Of a stretch of DNA of 64,000 nucleotides, positions 8,406 to 17,989 are shown piece after piece; position 1 is the first letter of the stretch, and every line of letters starts with the position of its first letter. A program made the position numbers and the translations under genes. The notes below the pieces were generated by a model. It saw only the letters and a program-made list of their open reading frames with translations, was not told the origin of the DNA and ran no database searches. The DNA comes from Primorskyibacter sedentarius (lineage in GTDB: Bacteria > Pseudomonadota > Alphaproteobacteria > Rhodobacterales > Rhodobacteraceae): positions 124,001 to 188,000 of the forward strand of contig NZ_SLZU01000001.1 of assembly GCF_004342065.1 (NCBI RefSeq), read 5' to 3'.

Positions 8406-9107
8406 TCAGAGGCCCAGGTAGGACTCGCGCGCCTGCACATCCTCCTCGAGCGCAGCACTGTCCCCGCGCCAGACCACGCGACCGCGTCGCAGGATATGAT
8501 TCATGTCAGCGATACGCATCAGGTCGTGCAGGTTCTTGTCCACGACGAGGATGGACATGCCGCCTGACGCAATTTCGGAGAGGGCCGACCAGATTTTCTG
8601 CCGGACCAGCGGGGCCAGCCCTTCGGTCGCCTCATCCAGGATCAGCAGCTTGGGATTGGTCATCAGAGCCCGCCCGATTGCCAGCATCTGCTGCTCTCCC
8701 CCCGACAGCAGGTTTCCCATCGACCCGGTGCGCGCCTCCAGCTCCGGAAACAGCGCCAACACCCGAGCAACCGTCCACGGGTCAGGTGCCCCCAGATGGT
8801 TTGACGCTGTCGCAACAAGGTTCTCCATCGCGCTCAGGTTCGGAAATATCTGCCGCCCTTCCGGCACAAGACCAAGACCCAGCCTTGCGATCTGATGGCT
8901 TTTGATGCCGGTCAATTCCTGCCCGTCAAAAACCACCGACCCGGCAGTGGCTTTCACGATCCCCATGATTGTGTTGATCGTCGTCGTCTTGCCCATGCCG
9001 TTGCGCCCCAGAAGCGTCGCCACCTGCCCTGCGCCAACCGTCAGGTCAACGCCGAACAGCGCCTGGCTCGCCCCGTAATGGGCGGTGAGGTTCGAGACAG
9101 TCAGCAT
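8406..9107 (-). CDS. livF: ABC transporter ATP-binding protein, LivF type
   Basis: 233-residue ATPase of a branched-chain amino acid-type (HAAT) ABC importer. Walker A GRNGMGKTT (about 34-42), signature LSGGEQQM and Walker B LLILDEATEGL are all present. Its start lies three bases after the livG stop. It is the last gene of livK-H-M-G-F on the minus strand. The transported substrate cannot be read from the ATPase. Confidence 0.93.
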   Translation of the reverse strand: MLTVSNLTAHYGASQALFGVDLTVGAGQVATLLGRNGMGKTTTINTIMGIVKATAGSVVFDGQELTGIKSHQIARLGLGLVPEGRQIFPNLSAMENLVATASNHLGAPDPWTVARVLALFPELEARTGSMGNLLSGGEQQMLAIGRALMTNPKLLILDEATEGLAPLVRQKIWSALSEIASGGMSILVVDKNLHDLMRIADMNHILRRGRVVWRGDSAALEEDVQARESYLGL

Positions 9108-9110
9108 GCG

Positions 9111-9854
9111 CTATTCCTCGCCCAGATAGGCATGTTGCACGGCCGCATTGGCGCGGATTTCGTCCGGGGTGCCGGTGGCGATGACATGCCCGTAGACAAG
9201 CACGGAAATCCGGTCGGCCAGTTGAAAGACCGCGTCCATGTCATGCTCCACCAACAAGATGGTGTGCCGGGATTTGATCTGGCGCAGAAGGGTGACCATA
9301 TGGGCGGATTCCTCTCCGCCCAGGCCCGCCATCGGTTCGTCCAGCAACAACAGTTCCGCCTGACCGGCCAATGCTATGGCAATCTCCATATGCCGATGCT
9401 CACCATGGCTGAGCGCGCGCGTGGGCAGCTGGGCCTTGGCCTCCAGCCCGACGCGGCGCAGCAAGCCCATCGCGCCCTCGCGCAGCGATGCGTCCTGTCT
9501 GGCTGCCCTCAGGAACCGAAAGCTGTGCCCCTGCCGTGCCTGAACAGCCAGTGCAACATTATCCAGCACGCTCATATCCATGATCAAGGAGGTGATCTGG
9601 AAAGACCGGGCGATGCCCAGATGCGCGCGGGCATGGGCGGGCAAAGGCACCAGATCGCGCCCCTTGAACAGGATGCGACCAATATCGGGCTTTTGTCCGC
9701 CGGAAAGTTGCGACAACAACGTCGTCTTGCCCGCGCCATTGGGGCCGATGATGGCATGAACCTCGCCCGCCTCCACCGACAGGGACAAATCATCGCTGGC
9801 TTTGATGCCGCCAAAGCCTTTGTTGAGGGACTGAATTTCCAGAAGCGCGCTCAT
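9111..9854 (-). CDS. livG: ABC transporter ATP-binding protein, LivG type
   Basis: 247-residue ATPase of the same importer. Walker A is GPNGAGKTT and Walker B is LLLLDEPMAGL with the extended LivG C-terminal end (VQHAYLGEE). The signature is LSHGEHR rather than LSGGQ, which is usual for LivG proteins. ATG 9854 overlaps the livM stop by 4 bases and fits the family start; an upstream open stretch inside livM is not used. Confidence 0.93.
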   Translation of the reverse strand: MSALLEIQSLNKGFGGIKASDDLSLSVEAGEVHAIIGPNGAGKTTLLSQLSGGQKPDIGRILFKGRDLVPLPAHARAHLGIARSFQITSLIMDMSVLDNVALAVQARQGHSFRFLRAARQDASLREGAMGLLRRVGLEAKAQLPTRALSHGEHRHMEIAIALAGQAELLLLDEPMAGLGGEESAHMVTLLRQIKSRHTILLVEHDMDAVFQLADRISVLVYGHVIATGTPDEIRANAAVQHAYLGEE

Positions 9855-10807
9855 TCCTTGCCCCCCCGGAGCAGCCCCATCAGACCGCCGCGCACGAACA
9901 GGACAACCCCGATCAGCATCAGCCCGAACGGCAGGTGCCAGTAGATTGTCAGGCGGCCCAGGAACTCCTCCAGCACGATGAAGGCTGCACTTCCCAGAAC
10001 CGGGCCAAGCGTGGTGGCCGCGCCGCCAAGAATGACCATGAACATCAACTCGCCAGAGCGCGCCCAATCCATCATCTCCGGGCTGATGAACGTGGTGAAA
10101 TTGCCCAGAAGCGCCCCGGCATAACCGCAGATCGCGCCGGAAATCACATAAGCCACAAGGCGGTAGAGGTAGACGTTGAAGCCCAGCGTGACCATGCGCT
10201 CTTCATTGCCCTTGGCACCCTGCAATACCATGCCGAAGCGGGAATTGACGATGGTGCGCACGACCAGCATGACGACGACGAGCGAGACATAGGCCAAGGC
10301 GAAGAGCTGCAACGGGTCATCCAGATTGAACCCGGGCAGCTCTGACCGCGTGTCAATCACCAGCCCATCATCGCCGCCATATTCCTCGATCGAGACGATC
10401 AGGTAATAGACCATCTGCGCGAAAGCCATGGTGATCATGATGAAATACACCCCCCGGGTGCGCAGACAGACTGCCCCCGTCACCAGCGCGAAAAGTGCCG
10501 TGATCGCGACGGCAAGGCCGATCTGGACAAACCCGTTGGTGGTGGCCAGCGCGTCCATCCCGCCATACAGCCAGTGATGCGCCGGAATGCCCACCGCATA
10601 GGCGCCCAGCCCCAGACAGGCGGCGTGACCAAAGCTCACCAGCCCGCCATAGCCAAGGATGAGGTTCAGGCTGACCGCCGCGATGGCCAGAATGGTCAGC
10701 CGAGTGGCAAGGTCGAGATAGAAGGCGTTGCCCGTCCAGAAGAAAACCGGCGGCAGCACTGCAAGCAGCGCCATGACGGTCAGTGTGATCCATGTCATGC
10801 GGGTCAT
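9851..10807 (-). CDS. livM: ABC transporter permease, LivM type
   Basis: 318-residue inner-membrane permease with about nine to ten hydrophobic helices and the family landmark SLNLILGYGGLVSFGHAA near residues 46-63. It forms the channel with LivH. Its start codon overlaps the livH stop by one base, and its end overlaps livG. Confidence 0.93.
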   Translation of the reverse strand: MTRMTWITLTVMALLAVLPPVFFWTGNAFYLDLATRLTILAIAAVSLNLILGYGGLVSFGHAACLGLGAYAVGIPAHHWLYGGMDALATTNGFVQIGLAVAITALFALVTGAVCLRTRGVYFIMITMAFAQMVYYLIVSIEEYGGDDGLVIDTRSELPGFNLDDPLQLFALAYVSLVVVMLVVRTIVNSRFGMVLQGAKGNEERMVTLGFNVYLYRLVAYVISGAICGYAGALLGNFTTFISPEMMDWARSGELMFMVILGGAATTLGPVLGSAAFIVLEEFLGRLTIYWHLPFGLMLIGVVLFVRGGLMGLLRGGKE

Positions 10808-11730
10808 CAGCGGGCCTTTGGCGGGAACAGGCCCTGTGGGCGCAGGGCCAGTACGACGGCCATGATGATATAGATGAGCATGGCGGAAATCGCGGGGGCA
10901 GAGGTTTCTGCCGCGTCTTGCGACATCACCAGCTTGAACAGGTCGTCAAGGTAGCTGCGCCCCAGCGTGTCGATCAGGCCGATCATGAGCGCCGCGATGA
11001 ACGCCCCTTTCATCGAGCCGATGCCGCCGACGATGATGACCACGAAGGCGGTAATGATGATGTTGTTGCCCATCCCGATAGACGCCTCGGTGATCGGTGC
11101 GATCAGCATCCCCGCCAGCCCGGCCAGTGCCGCGCCCAGCGCGAAGACCAGCGCGAAAAGCCGCTCGATATCCACACCCAGTGCAGACACCATCGTCCGG
11201 TTTGACGCCCCTGCCCGGATCAGCATGCCCAGCCGCGTATGCGTGACCATCCAGTAAAGACCCGCCGCAGCCGCCAACCCCGCCCCGATGATCATCAGTC
11301 GAAAGCTGGGGATCACCAGCGTTTCCGTCAGCCTGATCTGTCCGTTCAGGAAGTCGGGCAAGGGCACGGCGATGCCTTCCGGGCCAAACACCAGATGCAC
11401 CAGCGTGTCGATCACAAGGATCAGCCCGAAGGTCGCCAGCACATGATCGAGATGATCACGCGCATATAGCGGCCTTGCGATGAACCTTTCGACCAGCAGG
11501 CCCGCAACCGCCGTCACCGGCAGTGCCAGCAGCACTGCGAGAAGGAAATTCCCAAGGACCTGGGTCAGCCAAGCACAGACGAACGCGCCAAGCATATACA
11601 GCGCCCCATGCGCCAGGTTCACGAAATCGAGAATGCCGAAGACCAGCGTCAGCCCGGAGGCGACGAGGAACAGCAGCAGCCCCAACTGCAAACCGTTGAG
11701 GAACTGGATGACAAAAAGCGATAGGTCCAA
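10807..11730 (-). CDS. livH: ABC transporter permease, LivH type
   Basis: About 307-residue permease with the LivH landmarks ASGLTLVFGILDFVNLAHG near the start and a C-terminal LRPQGLFPP. I place the start at TTG 11730 (LDLSLFVIQF) because AGGAG lies 7 bases upstream and homologues start MDLSLF; a GTG at 11748 would put that ribosome binding site inside the gene. Substrate unknown. Confidence 0.88.
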   Translation of the reverse strand: MDLSLFVIQFLNGLQLGLLLFLVASGLTLVFGILDFVNLAHGALYMLGAFVCAWLTQVLGNFLLAVLLALPVTAVAGLLVERFIARPLYARDHLDHVLATFGLILVIDTLVHLVFGPEGIAVPLPDFLNGQIRLTETLVIPSFRLMIIGAGLAAAAGLYWMVTHTRLGMLIRAGASNRTMVSALGVDIERLFALVFALGAALAGLAGMLIAPITEASIGMGNNIIITAFVVIIVGGIGSMKGAFIAALMIGLIDTLGRSYLDDLFKLVMSQDAAETSAPAISAMLIYIIMAVVLALRPQGLFPPKAR

Positions 11731-11754
11731 GGCGGTCTCCTGCCTCACATGCGA

Positions 11755-11780
11755 GGGCCGCCCACGATCAGGGGCGGCCC
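11755..11780 (-). other. Hairpin between livK and livH
   Basis: GGGCCGCCC at 11755-11763 is perfectly complementary to GGGCGGCCC at 11772-11780. It lies 24 bases after the livK stop in the transcript. There is no T run. Such stems behind a binding-protein gene commonly protect its mRNA and reduce read-through, giving more binding protein than permease; that role is inferred. Confidence 0.6.
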
Positions 11781-11804
11781 GAATGGATCTGACTCTTTGT
11801 CAGC

Positions 11805-12995
11805 TTACATTTTGCACTCGGCTGCGTAGCTGTCCACGTGATCTTCGTAGACTGTTTCAACGACCTTTGTGGTCCATGTGCCATCCGCGTCCACGACAAC
11901 CTCTCGCAGGAAAAAGTCCTGCACGGGCATGTTGTTGGAGCCAAAGCTGAAATCACCGCGAACGGATGCAAAATCGGCGGATTTCAGCGCCGCCTGTACG
12001 GCATCCGGGTCCGACATATCACCGCCCACAGCCTCGACCGCGCTGGCAATCAGCATGATCGCATCATAGCTTTGCGCGGCGTAGAAAGAAGGGTAGCCGC
12101 CATATTTCGCCTTGAAATCACTTACGAATTTCTTGTTTGCCTCGTTGTCCAGCGACGGATCCCACTGGTTCGTAGTCTTCGATCCCAGCACGCCCGAAAA
12201 ATCGGCTTCCTGCAGCTTTGGCAAGGACAGGCCATCAACCGTGAACACCGAATAAAGCGGCAGTACATCTTTCAGGCCCGCCTGATGGTACTGCTTGATG
12301 AAGGCGCCGCCTGCCGCACCGGGGTAGAAGACGAAAAGCCCATTCGCGCCGCTGGCTTTGGCCTTGGCCAGCTCTGCCGAGAAATCAAGCTGCGCGTCGG
12401 CACCCCATTTCGTCAGGTCCTTGCCCTTGATCTCTCCTTCAAAGACGCGTTCGACCCCGGCCGCCATATCCTTGCCCGCGGCATAGTTCGGCGCCATGAT
12501 ATAGAGCGACTGCACGCCCTGACGGTTCAGCACCTCGCCCATCGCCATCGGCGTCTGGTCATTCTGCCAGCTGGTCGAGAAGAAATGCGGATCACAAAGC
12601 TTGCCCGCGATCTGGCTGGGCCCGGCATTGGCCGAGATCAGGAACTTGCCCGCATCCAGCACCGATTTGCGCGAGGCAAGCAGCACATGGCTCCAGATAT
12701 AGCCCGCGACGAAATCCACGTTATCCTGCTTGACCAGCTTGTCAGTGACCTGCTTGCCCGCGTCGGGCGCGAACTGATCGTCGCCATAGATCACTTCGAG
12801 CCTGGTCTCACCCGCCATGCCGCCCAGATGGTCCATCGCCAGATCGACTGCGTTCTTCATGTCGTTGCCGATCACGGCGGCCCCGGTTGTCAGCGTGGTG
12901 ACGAAGCCGATCTTCACATCCTCGGCCAGTAGCTGCGCGGGCGCCGCCATCATTGCGGCCACCATCGCCAGTCTGCTGAATCCGTTCAAGTTCAT
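11805..12995 (-). CDS. livK: Periplasmic substrate-binding protein of the Liv-type importer
   Basis: 396-residue type I periplasmic binding protein (Peripla_BP_6). A signal peptide ends near residue 24 (APAQLLA). The mature protein begins EDVKIGFVTTLTTGAAVIG, the usual first strand. It captures the substrate for LivHMGF. The family covers branched-chain amino acids, amides and aromatic acids, so leucine/isoleucine/valine is only one option. Promoter-proximal gene of the operon. Confidence 0.9.
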   Translation of the reverse strand: MNLNGFSRLAMVAAMMAAPAQLLAEDVKIGFVTTLTTGAAVIGNDMKNAVDLAMDHLGGMAGETRLEVIYGDDQFAPDAGKQVTDKLVKQDNVDFVAGYIWSHVLLASRKSVLDAGKFLISANAGPSQIAGKLCDPHFFSTSWQNDQTPMAMGEVLNRQGVQSLYIMAPNYAAGKDMAAGVERVFEGEIKGKDLTKWGADAQLDFSAELAKAKASGANGLFVFYPGAAGGAFIKQYHQAGLKDVLPLYSVFTVDGLSLPKLQEADFSGVLGSKTTNQWDPSLDNEANKKFVSDFKAKYGGYPSFYAAQSYDAIMLIASAVEAVGGDMSDPDAVQAALKSADFASVRGDFSFGSNNMPVQDFFLREVVVDADGTWTTKVVETVYEDHVDSYAAECKM

Positions 12996-13096
12996 CCCCG
13001 TGCTCCGTCTAAGTGTTCGGCATTCGCCCCCTCAAAGGGACATGACAGACGACAGAAAACATGAACGCACGGCCAAGCGCAACGCTTTCCGCCGCC

Positions 13097-13120
13097 TTGA
13101 CCAAAGGGCATTTGTGTCAA
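13097..13120 (-). promoter_or_regulatory. Candidate dyad operator upstream of livK
   Basis: TTGAC at 13097-13101 and GTCAA at 13116-13120 form an inverted repeat in the 189-base space between livK and the Lrp-like gene. Read on the minus strand it includes TTGACA, which could also be a -35 box, though no good -10 follows. The assignment is tentative. Confidence 0.25.
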
Positions 13121-13184
13121 ACACAGCTTCAGACCCGCGCGTCAGGCGCGGCGGATCTGTGCGGAACCGGGCACCGCCCGCCTG

Positions 13185-13424
13185 TCAGAACGCCTTGAAG
13201 GTCATCGTCGTCATCGTGCGTTCCAGACCCTCGATATCCAGCATATGAGAGTTGATGAACTTGCCAACATCCTCCCCCTCGGGGATGTAGAGTTTCATCA
13301 GCAGGTCGTATTCGCCGCTGGTGGAGTAAAGCTCCGAATGGATTTCCTTCAGCGCGATGGCATCTGCAACCTTGTAGGTCGTGCCGGGTTTGCAGCGGAT
13401 CTGGACGTAGACGCAGGTGGTCAT
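13185..13424 (-). CDS. Stand-alone Lrp/AsnC ligand-binding (RAM) domain protein
   Basis: 79-residue protein matching only the C-terminal effector domain of Lrp/AsnC regulators (TCVYVQIRCKPGT at the start, SGEYDLLMKLYIP in the middle, a final TMTTMTFKAF). There is no DNA-binding domain. Single-domain members form ring oligomers and bind amino acids or modulate full-length Lrp proteins. ATG 13424 follows GAGGAG at 6 bases. The position next to a Liv-type importer suggests amino acid sensing, which is inference. Confidence 0.85.
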   Translation of the reverse strand: MTTCVYVQIRCKPGTTYKVADAIALKEIHSELYSTSGEYDLLMKLYIPEGEDVGKFINSHMLDIEGLERTMTTMTFKAF

Positions 13425-13502
13425 GCGTGCTCCTCGTTGGCGGGACGTGTCTGGCGCAAGGCTGGCACAGCAACAGGCGACACACAATGGGGTTGCACCC
13501 TC

Positions 13503-13531
13503 TTGGCGCTGGCCGGACAGCCGCCTATAAG
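13503..13531 (+). promoter_or_regulatory. Candidate promoter of hisB
   Basis: TTGGCG at 13503-13508 and TATAAG at 13526-13531 are separated by exactly 17 bases, a good sigma-70-type pair. Transcription would begin near 13538, leaving about 20 bases before ATG 13558. Confidence 0.55.
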
Positions 13532-13557
13532 CGCCGCAGTGACACGAAGGATGCCCC

Positions 13558-14145
13558 ATGCGCAAAGCCGAAATCACCCGCAACACTGCCGAGACGCAGA
13601 TCAGCGTTTCCGTCAATCTTGACGGCACAGGCAAATATGACAACCAGACCGGCGTGGGGTTCTTCGATCACATGCTGGATCAGCTGTCGCGCCACTCGAT
13701 GATCGACATGACAGTGCGCGCCACGGGTGACTTGCATATCGACGATCACCATACGGTCGAAGACACCGGCATCGCGTTGGGTCAGGCACTGGCGCAGGCG
13801 GTTGGCGACAAGCGCGGCATCCGGCGCTACGGCGAATGCCACCTGCCGATGGACGATGCACAGGTTCGTGCAGCACTGGACCTGTCGGCGCGGCCGTTTC
13901 TGGTGTGGAGCGTTGACTTTCCCACCGCCAAGATCGGCGCGTTCGACACGGAACTGGTGCGCGAATTCTTTCAGGCGCTCGCAACGCATGGCGGCATCAC
14001 GCTGCATATCGACCAGTTGCACGGCTTCAGCAGCCACCATATTGCCGAGGCTGCCTTCAAGGCGGTGGCGCGCGCCCTGCGCATGGCGGTTGAACAAGAT
14101 CCGCGCGCTGGCGATGCGTTGCCCTCGACCAAGGGCGCGCTTTAA
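13558..14145 (+). CDS. hisB: Imidazoleglycerol-phosphate dehydratase
   Basis: 195-residue monofunctional IGP dehydratase, sixth step of histidine synthesis, making imidazole-acetol phosphate. The two manganese-binding motifs are present (DDHHTVED and [11 protein letters not shown]) and the length is standard. GAAGGA precedes the ATG by seven bases. It is the first gene of the plus-strand histidine series hisB-hisH-hisA-hisF-hisE, which here is interrupted by minus-strand genes. Confidence 0.97.
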   Translation: MRKAEITRNTAETQISVSVNLDGTGKYDNQTGVGFFDHMLDQLSRHSMIDMTVRATGDLHIDDHHTVEDTGIALGQALAQAVGDKRGIRRYGECHLPMDDAQVRAALDLSARPFLVWSVDFPTAKIGAFDTELVREFFQALATHGGITLHIDQLHGFSSHHIAEAAFKAVARALRMAVEQDPRAGDALPSTKGAL

Positions 14146-14290
14146 GAACGGCGCGCGCGGTCCCTTGCACCGGGAACCCGGCCTGACCAACCAATGGGTT
14201 ATCTGCCTTCGGGCGGACGCCCCCCACACCACCCACAAGTGACCCCGCGCCCGTCTCACGGCAACCGGCACCAAGCAACACGAGGCCCAG

Positions 14291-14929
14291 ATGCTGACAG
14301 CAATCATCGATTACGGAAGCGGCAACCTCCACTCGGCGGAAAAGGCGTTTCAACGCATGGCGCTGGACGTCGGCGCAGGTGATGTTGTCGTTACCGATGA
14401 CGCAGATGTGGTGGCCCGTGCCGACCGCGTGGTGCTGCCCGGCGACGGTGCCTTTCCCGCCTGCCAAAGAGAGCTGACCGGCCATTCAGGGCTCTATCAG
14501 GCGATGGTCGAGGCTGTGGACACGCTTGGCCGCCCCTTCCTTGGCATCTGTGTCGGCATGCAGCTGATGGCGCGGCTGGGCCATGAATACGAAGAAGTCC
14601 CGGGGTTGGGCTGGATAGATGGCGAAGTCACGCGGATCACACCCGCTGACCTGGCGCTGAAAGTCCCGCATATGGGATGGAACGATCTGGTGATCGACAC
14701 GCCGCACCCTGCTCTGGCCGGAGTGCAGACCGGCGATCACGCCTATTTCGTGCATTCCTACCATATGGCGGTGCAGGATCCCGCGCAGCGGCTGGCGCAT
14801 GTCGATTATGGCAGCGAGGTGACTGCAATCGTGGGCGTGGACAACAAGCTGGGCTTCCAGTTCCACCCCGAGAAAAGCTCGGATGTCGGGTTGCGGATGA
14901 TCGCCAACTTCATGACCTGGACACCCTGA
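14291..14929 (+). CDS. hisH: Imidazole glycerol phosphate synthase, glutaminase subunit
   Basis: 212-residue class I glutamine amidotransferase that supplies ammonia to HisF. The nucleophile Cys lies in LGICVGMQLM and the His-Glu pair in FHPEKSSD, so the triad is complete. It is separated from hisB by 145 bases and from its partner hisF by about 4.9 kb. It ends 16 bases before the convergent BCCT gene. Confidence 0.96.
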   Translation: MLTAIIDYGSGNLHSAEKAFQRMALDVGAGDVVVTDDADVVARADRVVLPGDGAFPACQRELTGHSGLYQAMVEAVDTLGRPFLGICVGMQLMARLGHEYEEVPGLGWIDGEVTRITPADLALKVPHMGWNDLVIDTPHPALAGVQTGDHAYFVHSYHMAVQDPAQRLAHVDYGSEVTAIVGVDNKLGFQFHPEKSSDVGLRMIANFMTWTP

Positions 14930-14945
14930 GAGCGCGGCACGCGGC

Positions 14946-16589
14946 CTAGTCCGAGTGGAAGGTCTCCAGCTCGGGCCGGGTGCCAATCGTGACGTGGTCG
15001 ATCTCCTCCATCGCGAAACCGCGGATCAGTGACGGGATCATCATGCAGACCAGCACAAAGATCGGCAGCCCGACCACCGTGATAACCTGCTGGAGGGCCG
15101 ACAGCCCGGCATCCCCGGCAAGAATGATCAGCATGGCAGCGACCAGCCCCTCTGCCGCGCCCCAGAAAACCCGCTGACGCACCGGGCCGGGTGTGGCCTT
15201 GCCCGTGCACAGCATATCCACGACAAGCGAGGCACTGTCCGAAGAGGTTGCAAAGAAGATAGCGACAATCACCACTGCAAAGCCCTGAATGAATTCCGTG
15301 AAGGGGAAGTGCTCGAAGAAGGCGAACATGGCCAGTGGCACGCTTTCGGCAACGGCCGCGCTGATTTCACCTGCCTGATCGCCAAGTGCCGCGCGCGCTG
15401 CAAGACCCAGCCCGTCGAACTCCATCGCCTGCCAGCCGAAGATCGCAAACCAGATCAGCGTGAAAAGCGAGGGCGCCATCAACACGCCAAAAACGAATTG
15501 CCGGATGGTCCGCCCGCGCGAAATCCGCGCCACGAAAATTCCGATGAATGGCGACCATGTTACCGTCCAGGCCCAGTAGAATACCGTCCACGATCCTTGC
15601 CAGCCCCAATTCGCATTGTCGGGGTTTTCATTCGCCAGCATGTCGTTCCAGAAGGCCAGACGCGGCAGGTTTTCGAGATAGAGGCCAAAGGTCTCTACGA
15701 TCCCGCGCAGCAGGAAAAGGGTGGAGCCGAAGATCAGCACAAAGAACATCAGCGCCACGGCCATCCCGATATTGAGGTTGGACAACAGCTTCACGCCCTT
15801 ATCAAGCCCCACCACGATAGAGGTGATGGCAACGCCTGTCAGCACCGCAAGGATCATCACCTGCACGCTTGCACCATCGCCGGTGCCAAACAGCGCATCC
15901 AGCCCCGCCGCGATCTGGCTGGAACCAAGCCCAAGCGACACGGCCACGCCAAACAGCGTGCCAAGGATCGAGGCCACATCAATGGCTTTGCCCACCGGCC
16001 CGTAGATCCGCTCACGCAAGAGCGGATAAAAGACCGACGACACGCGCACCGGCAGTTCATAGCGGTTGATGAAATAGGCAAAAGCCAGCCCCGGCAAGGT
16101 GAAGATTGTCCATGTGTGTAGGCCCAGATGATAGATCGCGATGGCAATCGCGTCCCGCGCGGCCTCTTCGGTATGGGGCATTACGCCCGGCAGCGGCGGG
16201 TTCGCGAAATGCGAAATCGGCTCTGCCACGCCCCAGAACATCAGCACCGTGCCGATGCCCCCGGCAAAAAGCATCGTGAACCAGCTGAGGTTGGAATATT
16301 CCGGTTTCGATCCTTTGGGCCCCAGCCGGATATGCCCGTGCCGGGACGCAGCGGCCCAGATCAGAAAGCCCAGCCAGACATTGACGCCGAGAATGAAAAA
16401 CCAGCCAAGGTTGGTCACGATCCATGCGCGGCCCACAGCGAAGGCGTCGCCGATTGGCTCCGGGAACAGGATCAGGGCTACAACGAAGACGAACGTGAGG
16501 CCCGCAGCAGTGAAGAAGATTGTCGGATCTGTCCTGAGACCGAGTTTTCGAGCAAGTTTCTGCACTGGAGCCCCCGCATTTGTTGCCAC
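14946..16589 (-). CDS. BCCT-family betaine/carnitine/choline-type transporter
   Basis: 547-residue inner-membrane carrier with about twelve helices. BCCT landmarks include FAGGIGTVLMFWGVAEP and a helix-8 region FYWAWTVTWSPFIGIF followed by ARISRGRTIR. Most relatives have WW-I-SW where this has WTVTW, so one aromatic residue of the usual ligand box is Thr. Likely import of a quaternary ammonium compound for osmoprotection or catabolism; the substrate is not resolved. It lies antisense between hisH and hisA. Possible relation to betaine or DMSP import in marine bacteria is inference. Confidence 0.9.
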   Translation of the reverse strand: MATNAGAPVQKLARKLGLRTDPTIFFTAAGLTFVFVVALILFPEPIGDAFAVGRAWIVTNLGWFFILGVNVWLGFLIWAAASRHGHIRLGPKGSKPEYSNLSWFTMLFAGGIGTVLMFWGVAEPISHFANPPLPGVMPHTEEAARDAIAIAIYHLGLHTWTIFTLPGLAFAYFINRYELPVRVSSVFYPLLRERIYGPVGKAIDVASILGTLFGVAVSLGLGSSQIAAGLDALFGTGDGASVQVMILAVLTGVAITSIVVGLDKGVKLLSNLNIGMAVALMFFVLIFGSTLFLLRGIVETFGLYLENLPRLAFWNDMLANENPDNANWGWQGSWTVFYWAWTVTWSPFIGIFVARISRGRTIRQFVFGVLMAPSLFTLIWFAIFGWQAMEFDGLGLAARAALGDQAGEISAAVAESVPLAMFAFFEHFPFTEFIQGFAVVIVAIFFATSSDSASLVVDMLCTGKATPGPVRQRVFWGAAEGLVAAMLIILAGDAGLSALQQVITVVGLPIFVLVCMMIPSLIRGFAMEEIDHVTIGTRPELETFHSD

Positions 16590-16743
16590 GCGGAATTAAC
16601 GCGGGCGTGAAGGGGATTGTTCCGAAAAGAAAATCTCTGCGTCTTGCGCGGCGCGCGCCGCGGTGGCCTCTCTCAATGGGCCTTGGGGCCGGGCAATGCG
16701 GGTCACTGTGAAGCATCCCGCATGCAAATTTGTATGGTCGGTC

Positions 16744-17130
16744 TCAGTTCACACGCGACCATGTCTGGCCGCGGCAGATGCCAAGCACGCAGCCCTCGAC
16801 CTTCAGGGAGTTACCGCTCAAAGCCATTTTCGAGTTGTAGGTCTTGTCGCGATCAGGTGCCCAGATCTTGCCGCCGGAATACTTGCCGCTGCCCTTCGGT
16901 TTCATGCCCCAAATCATCCGCTTGCCGATATTGGGCGAGCTGACTTTCTTGCCTGACTTGTCATAGCCCTGCCCGAGGACGCCGCAGATCTCGGCCCCGC
17001 AGGTGCTGATCGTCACCAGCCCGTAATTGCCGTTGTCATCGGCTTGTGTCTTCCACGTGCCCGCAACCGGGTCGGCCAGTGCTGCGCCGGATACCAGCGC
17101 AAGTGCTGCGGCCAATGCCGTCAATTTCAT
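16744..17130 (-). CDS. DUF2147 family secreted protein
   Basis: 128-residue protein with a signal peptide (about 1-19, ending SGAALA) and a DUF2147 domain: GTWKTQADDNGNYG near the start, CGAEICGVL in the middle, then IGKRMIWGMK and a C-terminal CVLGICRGQTW. Four cysteines could form two disulfides in the periplasm. Function unknown. ATG 17130 follows GGGAGG at 9 bases. It sits antisense just upstream of hisA. Confidence 0.88.
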   Translation of the reverse strand: MKLTALAAALALVSGAALADPVAGTWKTQADDNGNYGLVTISTCGAEICGVLGQGYDKSGKKVSSPNIGKRMIWGMKPKGSGKYSGGKIWAPDRDKTYNSKMALSGNSLKVEGCVLGICRGQTWSRVN

Positions 17131-17266
17131 CTCATTTCCTCCCTGAGTACTGGCGTGATCCTGACGCGGCCGCATGACCGCGATCAAGTCTGACGTCAGG
17201 TCGCGTTGCAATCTGTGACGCAGCGGTGCAAAAGCCGGGTCGGACGCGTTTGACAGGAAGACACCC

Positions 17267-17989
17267 ATGATCCTCTACCCCGCCATCGACCTCAAAGACG
17301 GCCAGGCCGTGCGCCTTTTGCGCGGGGACATGGAGAAGTCCACCGTCTTCAACGACGACCCGGCCGCGCAGGCGATGGAGTTTGTCGAGGCGGGATGCGA
17401 ATGGCTGCATCTGGTCGATCTGAATGGCGCTTTCGCGGGCGAGCCGGTCAATGCCGCAGCGGTGGAGGCGATTCTGGCGCGTACAAAGGTGCCCGCCCAA
17501 CTGGGCGGCGGCATCCGCGACATGGCGACGATCGAACGCTGGCTGGAACGTGGCCTCGCCCGTGTGATCCTTGGCACCGTTGCAGTGGAAAACCCCGGTC
17601 TGGTGCGCGAGGCTGCGGCCGCCTTCCCCGGCAAGGTCGCAGTGGGCATTGATGCCCGCAACGGCCGCGTTGCCACCAAAGGCTGGGCCGAGGAAACCGA
17701 CGTGATGGTCACCGACCTTGCCCGCAGTTTCGAAGACGCAGGCGTTGCCGCGATCATCTATACCGACATCAACCGCGATGGCGCCATGCAAGGCCCGAAT
17801 ACCGAAGCGACCGCGGCACTGGCCCGCGCCGTCTCCATCCCGGTGATCGCAAGCGGCGGCGTGTCCTCGCTGGAGGACATCATCGCCCTGCGCGATTGCG
17901 GTGCCAACCTGAACGGCGCCATCTCGGGCCGGGCGCTTTATGACGGCGCGCTGGACCTGACAGCGGCCCTCGCTGCGCTGAAAGCCTAG
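17267..17989 (+). CDS. hisA: Phosphoribosylformimino-5-aminoimidazole carboxamide ribotide isomerase
   Basis: 240-residue (beta-alpha)8 barrel isomerase of histidine synthesis. The catalytic aspartates are in [10 protein letters not shown] near the N terminus and [10 protein letters not shown] in the second half, as in HisA. GGAAG precedes the ATG. Its stop overlaps the stop of the convergent DUF302 gene through the palindrome CTAG. Confidence 0.96.
   Translation: MILYPAIDLKDGQAVRLLRGDMEKSTVFNDDPAAQAMEFVEAGCEWLHLVDLNGAFAGEPVNAAAVEAILARTKVPAQLGGGIRDMATIERWLERGLARVILGTVAVENPGLVREAAAAFPGKVAVGIDARNGRVATKGWAEETDVMVTDLARSFEDAGVAAIIYTDINRDGAMQGPNTEATAALARAVSIPVIASGGVSSLEDIIALRDCGANLNGAISGRALYDGALDLTAALAALKA

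Noticed and set aside
11838-12932. 364-residue plus-strand open frame opposite livK
   Set aside because: It lies entirely antisense to a well-supported binding-protein gene, is rich in His and Arg and has no ribosome binding site or domain.
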